Shown here in pieces: positions 1 to 5,023 of a stretch of 10,486 nt of DNA. Within the stretch, counting starts at the first letter, position 1; each line of letters starts with the position of its first letter. The notes under the pieces were generated by a model, which saw nothing but the letters and a program-made list of their open reading frames with translations, was not told the origin of the DNA and ran no database searches. This DNA is from an uncultured Eubacteriales bacterium (GTDB lineage: Bacteria; Bacillota; Clostridia; Oscillospirales; CAG-272): positions 1 through 10,486 of the forward strand of contig CAKSSY010000065.1 of NCBI GenBank assembly GCA_934489945.1. The letters run 5' to 3'. A program made the translations under genes and the position numbers.

Positions 1-32
1 GTACAGGCAAGCATTCCCGCATCAAATGCCAT
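1..32 (-). CDS. N-terminus of a probable RqcH/NFACT-family protein (partial, runs off left edge)
   Basis: Only ten codons are visible, reading MAFDAGMLAC from an ATG at 32-30. The start is convincing because a near-perfect Shine-Dalgarno (AAGGAGGA, 48-41) lies 8 bases upstream, inside the end of the HAD gene, and the two genes overlap by 11 bases in different frames. From memory, an N-terminus of the MAFDAG type followed by a small hydrophobic stretch is typical of clostridial NFACT proteins (Rqc2/RqcH, older name fibronectin-binding protein FbpA). These bind stalled 50S-peptidyl-tRNA complexes and add alanine tails. The identification rests on very few residues and is tentative; that a gene starts here is much surer. 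It would be translationally coupled to the HAD gene. Confidence 0.5.
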   Translation of the reverse strand, partial: MAFDAGMLAC

Positions 33-864
33 GATTTGTTTCCTCCTTTGCAAACAGGTCGTCAACCTCGGCAAGAGAGGGAAAAACGTAATCCGGTTTG
101 TCGGCGATGTCGGCGTTGTCTACATCTTGCGGTGTGGTCTCTCCCGTCATGACAAGTACCGAACAGACACCATATTTCTTTCCGAGAGCAATGTCGGTAT
201 AAAGTCGGTCGCCAAACACGCAGATTGCGTTTTTTCGGACTCCCGTCGTTTCTTCGATCATGTCAATTGTCTCCCGGTGGGGTTTGCCGAAATAGGTGGG
301 TTTTACACCTGTGGATGCCGTGACAAGTGCGGCAATGGCACCGCTGTCGGGAATAAATCCGTTCTCAGTCGGACAGTTGAAATCCGGATGGGTGGAAAGG
401 TATTCCGCCCCGCAACGAATAAAGCGGCACGCGGCATTTAGCTTATCATAGGTGAGAGAGGTGTCAAAACTTGTCACAACAATGTCGCAAAACGCATCTT
501 CTGCCGTGGCGAGCGGAATTCCGCGTGCGCGGAAATCGGCGACCAGTTCATCCGTTCCGACAACATAAACCTTTTTGCCGATGCGATGCCGAAGAAGAAA
601 TTCAGCGGTTACGTCGCCCGATGTCATAATTTCGCCCGCCTTGGGATCAAAGCCGAGTCGGGAGAGTTTTTCGAGATAGAATGCAGTTGTGTGTGAGGCA
701 TTGTTGGTAAAAAACAGAATACGCTTGCCGCATTTTCTGAGACGGCTGAGAAAGCGGACGGCAAAATCGAAAACCTTGTTTCCGAGATAAATGGTGCCGT
801 CCATGTCGAAAACATAGAGTGTTTTGCCAAGAAGTACGAATGTGTCCGGGTTTTTAAAGTTCAT
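22..864 (-). CDS. HAD-superfamily subfamily IIA sugar/nucleotide phosphatase (NagD/AraL-like)
   Basis: This 280-residue cytoplasmic hydrolase has the whole HAD catalytic set. Motif I is DMDGT with nucleophile D20 and acid/base D22. Motif II is FFTNNAS with T53. Motif III is the GKPH lysine K194, and motif IV is GDRLYTD with D219 and D224 for Mg2+. The wide gap between motifs II and III (about residues 58-190) holds the C2-type cap, which defines subfamily IIA (NagD, AraL, 4-nitrophenyl phosphatase, phosphoglycolate phosphatase-like). Family members dephosphorylate small phosphorylated metabolites, often as housecleaning enzymes; the substrate cannot be read from sequence. The start at 864 is supported by AAAAGGA about 8 bases upstream. 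The gene is divergent from coaW and overlaps the next gene by 11 bases, so the two are probably one operon. I could not find a convincing promoter for this strand in the 86-bp gap. Confidence 0.9.
   Translation of the reverse strand: MNFKNPDTFVLLGKTLYVFDMDGTIYLGNKVFDFAVRFLSRLRKCGKRILFFTNNASHTTAFYLEKLSRLGFDPKAGEIMTSGDVTAEFLLRHRIGKKVYVVGTDELVADFRARGIPLATAEDAFCDIVVTSFDTSLTYDKLNAACRFIRCGAEYLSTHPDFNCPTENGFIPDSGAIAALVTASTGVKPTYFGKPHRETIDMIEETTGVRKNAICVFGDRLYTDIALGKKYGVCSVLVMTGETTPQDVDNADIADKPDYVFPSLAEVDDLFAKEETNHGI
41..48 (-). promoter_or_regulatory. Ribosome binding site AAGGAGGA of the left-edge gene
   Basis: This strong anti-16S match lies within the coding sequence of the HAD phosphatase, 8 bases before the ATG at 32-30. 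It is the main evidence that a new gene begins at the left edge. Confidence 0.75.
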
Positions 865-889
865 AATTTGTCCTTTTTGTCATATCCCC

Positions 890-918
890 TTGCAATTCAT
901 GTAAGGGAATGGTATAAT
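890..918 (+). promoter_or_regulatory. Sigma-A promoter of coaW
   Basis: The -35 box is TTGCAA (890-895) and the -10 box is a perfect TATAAT (913-918), separated by 17 bp. A TGG just before the -10 gives an extended -10 element. Transcription should begin near 925, leaving a short leader of about 25 bases before the ATG at 951. Confidence 0.8.
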
Positions 919-950
919 GAGATATCAATTTTGTACGGATGGAATGAAAT

Positions 951-1799
951 ATGAAAACAGTAATCGGAATAGATGTCGGGGGAACGACGACCAAGATCGT
1001 GGGATTCCGCCGTGCTGTCGGACAGCAGAGCGAACTTGTGGAACCGCTTTTTGTACGGGCTACCGACCCTGTGACTTCGGCATACGGGGCGTTCGGAAAG
1101 TTTACACTGGAAAATCAGCTTTCTTTGGATCAGATCGACTGTGTAATGATGACGGGAGCCGGCTCCTCCTTCATCGATAAACCGATTTATTCTGTGCGGT
1201 GTAAACGTGTTACGGAATTTGCCTGCATCGGATATGGCGGGCTTTATTTGTCCGGGCTGGATGAGGCGATGGTTGTGAGCATGGGAACCGGTACGGCAAT
1301 CGTACATGCCAAGCGAAGTGCGGGAGAAGTCAGAACCCAGTATCTTGGTGGTACGGGGGTCGGCGGTGGCACACTGATCGGACTTACGCACAAAATGCTC
1401 GGAGTGGACAATATCGCGCATATTGAAGGGTTGTGTGAGGGCGGTAATCTGGATAATGTCGATTTGCGGATTAAGGATATTTCCAAGCAACATAAATATA
1501 ATGGCGTGGATGAAAACCTGACCGCGTCCAATTTCGGAAATCTGAGTGATATTGCCAACAAGCACGATATTGCACTGGGAATTACCAATATGGTTTCCGA
1601 GACGATCGGTATGATTTCGGTTTTTGCGGCACGCAATTACGGTTTGCGGGATATTGTTCTTACGGGAAATCTTACGGTTGTAAGACCGATACGGGAACGT
1701 CTTCTCAGTATGAGCCGAAACTTTGATGTTAACTTTATGATTCCCGAAAGAGCGCAGTATGCAACCGTGATCGGAGCGGCACTTCAGAGCGAGTCGTAA
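951..1799 (+). CDS. coaW: Type II pantothenate kinase (CoaW), first step of coenzyme A synthesis
   Basis: The enzyme phosphorylates pantothenate with ATP, the committed step to CoA. The 282-residue protein has the ASKHA fold signature. Phosphate-1 loop GIDVGGTTTK is at residues 6-15. A conserved glutamate in VTEF (E89) matches the catalytic Glu of Staphylococcus aureus CoaW. The MGTGTA loop is at 111-116, a GGTGVGGG loop at 133-140, and an NLTASNFG segment matches the DLTAANFG of the staphylococcal enzyme. Length is close to that family (about 267 residues). Type II kinases are known to differ from CoaA in CoA feedback, the S. aureus enzyme being refractory to CoA inhibition; this is family knowledge, not visible here. 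The ribosome site is weak (GGAATG). The gene has its own promoter and converges with ksgA, overlapping it by 16 bases. Confidence 0.9.
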   Translation: MKTVIGIDVGGTTTKIVGFRRAVGQQSELVEPLFVRATDPVTSAYGAFGKFTLENQLSLDQIDCVMMTGAGSSFIDKPIYSVRCKRVTEFACIGYGGLYLSGLDEAMVVSMGTGTAIVHAKRSAGEVRTQYLGGTGVGGGTLIGLTHKMLGVDNIAHIEGLCEGGNLDNVDLRIKDISKQHKYNGVDENLTASNFGNLSDIANKHDIALGITNMVSETIGMISVFAARNYGLRDIVLTGNLTVVRPIRERLLSMSRNFDVNFMIPERAQYATVIGAALQSES

Positions 1800-2656
1800 C
1801 CGATTGTCGCGGCAATCTTGTCCGAAAGGGCAACAAAAGTGGCGGTATCCAGTTTTTCGCCCCGGATGTCGGCACGAAGTCCGGATTCCAGAATCATGTT
1901 TGTCAGCGTCTCTTTGTCAAGCTCCGGGAACCCTGCACAAAGAGCATTGGAAAGGGTTTTTCGACGCTGTTCAAATGCCGCCTTTACGGTTCGGAAAAAG
2001 ATTTCACGGTTCAGGGGTTTGTAGGGACATTCTTTGTAGAGCTTGATTCGTACAACCGAAGAATTGACCTTGGGCGGCGGAACAAAGTTTCCGGCACTGA
2101 CCGTAAACAGTTTTTCCGCCGTTCCGTAAAAGGAGAGAACGGTTGTGATCGCACCGCAGTCGCGGCTTCCCGCTTTGGCACAGAGTCTGTCTGCCACTTC
2201 GGACTGTACCATGACTGTGATATAATCGAAGGGGATTCCGGATTCCAGTAGTTTCATCAGGATCGGCGTGGTGATGTAGTAGGGAAGATTGGCACAGACC
2301 GATACGCCGCGCTCGAGAAAAGGCGTAAGGATGGACGCAAGGTCTGCTTTCATTACATCCTCGTTGAGGATGCGGACGTTGGAATAGTCCTCCAGCGTGT
2401 AGGAGAGAACAGGAATCAGACTTTTGTCAATTTCAAGAGCGATGACATTTTTGTAACGGGTGGCGAGATATGCCGTCATGGTTCCGATTCCGGGACCGAT
2501 TTCAAGAATCGTGTCGGAATGACCGTCACAACAGTTATCGGCGATGGCTTCCACGACAGAGGGATTGGTCAGAAAGTTCTGTCCGAATTCCTTACGGAAT
2601 TTGAGACCGTAAATGGACATGATTTGTTTGATGGTTTGAATATCGCAAAGATTCAT
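1784..2656 (-). CDS. ksgA: 16S rRNA (adenine1518-N6/adenine1519-N6)-dimethyltransferase KsgA/RsmA
   Basis: KsgA dimethylates two adjacent adenines in the 3'-terminal hairpin of 16S rRNA using S-adenosylmethionine, and acts as a late 30S assembly checkpoint; loss gives kasugamycin resistance. The 290-residue protein shows the family motifs in order: FGQNFL at 24-29, SAM-binding motif LEIGPGIGT at 51-59, acidic ribose-binding ALEID at 73-77, ED at 99-100, catalytic NLPY at 123-126 with YYITTPI after it, and FVPPPKV near 185. The C-terminal helical domain follows and the length is normal. The ATG at 2656 is preceded by AAAGGCGG about 8 bases upstream; an in-frame ATG at residue 13 is a less likely start. 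It appears to be a single-gene unit with its own promoter. Its 3' end overlaps the convergent coaW by 16 bases, and I see no hairpin terminator for it. Confidence 0.95.
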   Translation of the reverse strand: MNLCDIQTIKQIMSIYGLKFRKEFGQNFLTNPSVVEAIADNCCDGHSDTILEIGPGIGTMTAYLATRYKNVIALEIDKSLIPVLSYTLEDYSNVRILNEDVMKADLASILTPFLERGVSVCANLPYYITTPILMKLLESGIPFDYITVMVQSEVADRLCAKAGSRDCGAITTVLSFYGTAEKLFTVSAGNFVPPPKVNSSVVRIKLYKECPYKPLNREIFFRTVKAAFEQRRKTLSNALCAGFPELDKETLTNMILESGLRADIRGEKLDTATFVALSDKIAATIGYDSL

Positions 2657-2713
2657 GAATCTTCCGCCTTTCTCAAAGGGAAATGCTTTCGCGGCGACGC
2701 GTTGAACAATACT

Positions 2714-2742
2714 ATTATAGCATAGCCCGTCCGAAAAAACAA
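2714..2742 (-). promoter_or_regulatory. Sigma-A promoter of ksgA
   Basis: On the minus strand the -35 box is TTGTTT (2742-2737), followed by a 17-bp spacer and a perfect TATAAT (2719-2714). TGC just before the -10 forms an extended -10, which may offset the weak -35. The leader to the ksgA start is roughly 50 bases. Confidence 0.75.
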
Positions 2743-2792
2743 TCCCGATAAGAATTTTTTTGTCTGCCGGGTGACTTTTTTTGAAAATTCTC

Positions 2793-2821
2793 TTGACAAA
2801 TCCGCGAAAAGAGACTATACT
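2793..2821 (+). promoter_or_regulatory. Strong sigma-A promoter of the tRNA-Thr gene
   Basis: A consensus TTGACA (2793-2798), a 17-bp spacer and TATACT (2816-2821) put the start of transcription about ten bases before the mature tRNA. A T-rich tract (2775-2782) and an A/T run near 2753-2761 lie upstream of the -35. It is back to back with the ksgA promoter. Confidence 0.85.
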
Positions 2822-2837
2822 ATAAAAGCTGTTGCTT

Positions 2838-2913
2838 GCTGGTGTAGCACAGTCGGTAGTGCAGCTGATTCGTAATCAGCAGGTCGAAAGTTCGAGTCTT
2901 TTCACCAGCTCCA
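2838..2913 (+). tRNA. tRNA-Thr (anticodon CGU)
   Basis: A 76-base tRNA folds cleanly. The acceptor stem GCTGGTG (2838-2844) pairs perfectly with CACCAGC (2903-2909). The D stem is GCAC/GTGC (2847-2850 and 2859-2862). The anticodon stem GCTGA/TCAGC encloses loop TTCGTAA with anticodon CGT at 2871-2873. The T arm has loop TTCGAGT and one G-U pair at the stem base. The discriminator is T2910 and the 3' CCA is encoded (2911-2913). It reads the ACG threonine codon. It stands alone with its own promoter and a terminator that begins three bases after CCA, so it is a minimal single-tRNA transcription unit. Confidence 0.97.
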
Positions 2914-2916
2914 GTG

Positions 2917-2951
2917 AAAATCCCCGAAACCCATAGGGTTTCGGGGATTTT
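2917..2951. terminator. Bidirectional intrinsic terminator between tRNA-Thr and the secA operon
   Basis: A perfect 16-bp inverted repeat (2917-2932 with 2936-2951) flanks a 3-base ATA loop. The stem has a CCCCGAAACCC core and is bounded by AAAA and TTTT, so it yields a hairpin with a short U-tract on either strand. It ends tRNA-Thr transcription on the plus strand. On the minus strand it follows the last gene of the secA operon, with its first base two positions from that gene's stop codon. Confidence 0.9.
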
Positions 2952-2952
2952 G

Positions 2953-4323
2953 TTATGACAATAAATACTTGTATTCCACTTCCGTGGAAATTGCGCGGAG
3001 TGTACCGATAAACCGGATCGCCAAGATAAGATATGCGAGAAATTCAATGATCCACATAAAATTAACCGAACGGACAAGCAGGATGTAAAGGATGCTTGTG
3101 GTTGCACAGAGAACAACCAGCACCAAAAGACTCCGCAGTCGTTTGTTCAGAGTTTCGTGGACAAAGCGAATTTTGTCTTCGCTGTGGAAGTTGGGACTGT
3201 CGGACGGGGCAAATCCTGTGTAATTTTCCACAATATTCCGAAGTGCCGGAATCAGAAACAGCATCATGAAGAGGAAGGAAAGCGAATCGACGATTTTCAG
3301 GATACAGAAAATAATATAAGCATTGTAGGCAGCGTCCGAAAGCGTTGTGAGCGACATTGTGTAATTGTCGTAGAAGCGGATTGAATAAATGAAAACCGTC
3401 GCAGATGTAACAACATTTGCCAAAGCAAACGGGATAAAAAGCCGTTCCTTTCCGATGTATGGTTTCAGTGCGAAAAAGCCGATCAGGAGAATCAGCGGGC
3501 AAAGGAAGTCCGGAAAAAAGCTGATATAGTCAATGTAGATGTCGAGTGAAAAGCAAATGCCGATGCTGAGGATTACGGTGCCGAAGTGGATGGCACGTTG
3601 CAGAAAAATTTCTTTTTTGGGCAAAATTTCCGCGCGATATTGATCGGTCAAAGCATCGATGAAAGGTTTGTCCTTCAGAACCAACGAGATATAGCGAAGA
3701 AACTTCACAAGCCACACGATACTTACCGGAAGCATGGCAATAACGGCAAAGGTGCGAAGGAGGGAAATGTGATTGTAGAGGAATTGCAATCTGGAGGAAC
3801 TGTCATAACTGTCGTTGACGAGTGCGGAAAATTCGGGAAGTACGGCAAGAATCGCTTTCATCACAACAAAAAACAGAGTGGTTTTTGCCATGCTGTCGGT
3901 GTATGAGGATTTGGCTTTTTTTCTCGGAGCGGCGAAAACCGCTGTGGCATCGGTGCGCGAGCCGAGATAGAGAAAGCCCTCAAACATGGCACTGTATGCC
4001 TTGCATAAAAAGATGATTTCCAAAACCGAGAAGGTAAAGGAAAAAGCCAGCAAAGCATCCGGACGCTCACGCGGGGAGCAGAACCCGAACAACCAGAACA
4101 CAGATAAAAATTGGACGGCACTGACAGCAATCATGCGTTTGAAATGAATAAGAGACTCTTCCATGTGGTAATTCAGGTCGGCAATGTCCCTCAAACCGAA
4201 CCAGAAGAGACAGTAACCGATACAGTCGGGCAGAATGTCAATCACGCCGATTGTGGGATTAAACAGGAAAACGGCACCGATGGGGAGAAGCCAAAGTCCC
4301 AGTTTTTTTCTTTCTTTTTTCAT
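2953..4323 (-). CDS. Uncharacterised polytopic membrane protein, last gene of secA operon
   Basis: I do not recognise a named family. The protein (456 residues from the ATG at 4323) is strongly hydrophobic with about ten likely membrane spans and short charged loops. The first span pair carries a motif of the form NPxIGVIDILPDxIGYxLFWFGL at about residues 22-45. A similar DIYIDYISFFPDFL...GFFAL pattern recurs near residue 265, suggesting two related halves. Charged loops lie around 48-60, 130-145 (AAPRKKAKSSYTD), 220-240 and 375-395. There is no signal peptide with cleavage site and no catalytic or ABC/MFS motif I can name. A GTG at 4332 is in frame, but GAGG (4335-4332) sits 8 bases before the ATG at 4323, which favours the ATG. 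It follows the upstream membrane gene with only a few bases between them. The stop (2953-2955) abuts the terminator. Confidence 0.8.
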   Translation of the reverse strand: MKKERKKLGLWLLPIGAVFLFNPTIGVIDILPDCIGYCLFWFGLRDIADLNYHMEESLIHFKRMIAVSAVQFLSVFWLFGFCSPRERPDALLAFSFTFSVLEIIFLCKAYSAMFEGFLYLGSRTDATAVFAAPRKKAKSSYTDSMAKTTLFFVVMKAILAVLPEFSALVNDSYDSSSRLQFLYNHISLLRTFAVIAMLPVSIVWLVKFLRYISLVLKDKPFIDALTDQYRAEILPKKEIFLQRAIHFGTVILSIGICFSLDIYIDYISFFPDFLCPLILLIGFFALKPYIGKERLFIPFALANVVTSATVFIYSIRFYDNYTMSLTTLSDAAYNAYIIFCILKIVDSLSFLFMMLFLIPALRNIVENYTGFAPSDSPNFHSEDKIRFVHETLNKRLRSLLVLVVLCATTSILYILLVRSVNFMWIIEFLAYLILAIRFIGTLRAISTEVEYKYLLS

Positions 4324-4333
4324 TCCCGACACC

Positions 4334-5020
4334 TCATTTCTTTTTCTTGTTTTGTTTTTTTGTCTCCACTTTCTTGATCAGATCCTGCATTTCCCGATCT
4401 TTTTTTTCGGACAACTCACGACTTTTGTTAATAAAAGCAAAGCGGGATGGTTTGGGTTTCATGTCGGCGTCCTCTGGGGCACAGATGCCCGCGTAGCAAC
4501 GGAACAGTACATAAAGAACCAGGATGGGAAAAAGGATACTGAAAAGCGAAATGAAAATGATGAGATAGCGATTGGTGATTTCAAAGCCGCTCTTGAGAAT
4601 CGTGATAACGGTATTGCAGACTGTGTAGAGAACGGCAATGAAAATACTGCTTTGCGCCAGTGCTTCAATGGAACGATCTCCGACATCGGAGGATAACTGA
4701 CGGATAGCAAGAAACAGAAAGATGTGAAAAATGAGACGCATCGCTTCAAAGGCAGCACCGACGAGCGATGTGATTACGACGGGGGATGAAATGTCCGGGT
4801 CAATCAGATTTCCCAAGGAGAAAATGCCGGTGTATACTTCGCAGAGTGTCATTAAAAGTAACGGCATAAGACATTTTTTCATGCTTCGCTTGTATTCGGA
4901 GAGTTTTCCGAGAGCCAGAAAGATGATATAGAACCCCACAATGCGGAAAATCCAGCCGAACCGATGGAAGGACATGAGAAATGCTATAAAATAACCGATA
5001 AATAACAGACCGAATCCCAT
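4334..5020 (-). CDS. Uncharacterised membrane protein with lysine-rich C-terminal tail, directly downstream of secA
   Basis: The function is unknown. The 228-residue protein has about five or six predicted membrane spans between residues 1 and 175: one at 3-17, one at 25-38, then about 50-70, 80-105, 120-140 and 150-170. A hydrophilic, strongly charged tail (about 180-228) ends in KKQNKKKK and is probably cytoplasmic. Its span pair IVGFYIIFLALGKLSEY resembles CIGYCLFWFGLRDIADL of the next gene, and the positions that follow also line up loosely, so the two may be paralogues. The ATG at 5020 lies three bases after the secA stop, so translation is probably coupled; the ribosome site (GGGAAG inside the secA end) is weak. 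The A-rich 3' end contains a run of seven A (minus strand, 4361-4355). It could assist membrane processes, but the only link to SecA is position. Confidence 0.78.
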   Translation of the reverse strand: MGFGLLFIGYFIAFLMSFHRFGWIFRIVGFYIIFLALGKLSEYKRSMKKCLMPLLLMTLCEVYTGIFSLGNLIDPDISSPVVITSLVGAAFEAMRLIFHIFLFLAIRQLSSDVGDRSIEALAQSSIFIAVLYTVCNTVITILKSGFEITNRYLIIFISLFSILFPILVLYVLFRCYAGICAPEDADMKPKPSRFAFINKSRELSEKKDREMQDLIKKVETKKQNKKKK

Positions 5021-5023
5021 AGC

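Noticed and set aside
865..950. Promoter for the HAD phosphatase on the minus strand
   Set aside because: Candidates such as TTGATA with TTACAT at 18 bp match the -10 consensus too poorly to call.
897..1565. Open frame of 222 codons on the minus strand opposite coaW
   Set aside because: The sequence is His- and Arg-rich without any domain, and it is antisense to a clear pantothenate kinase.
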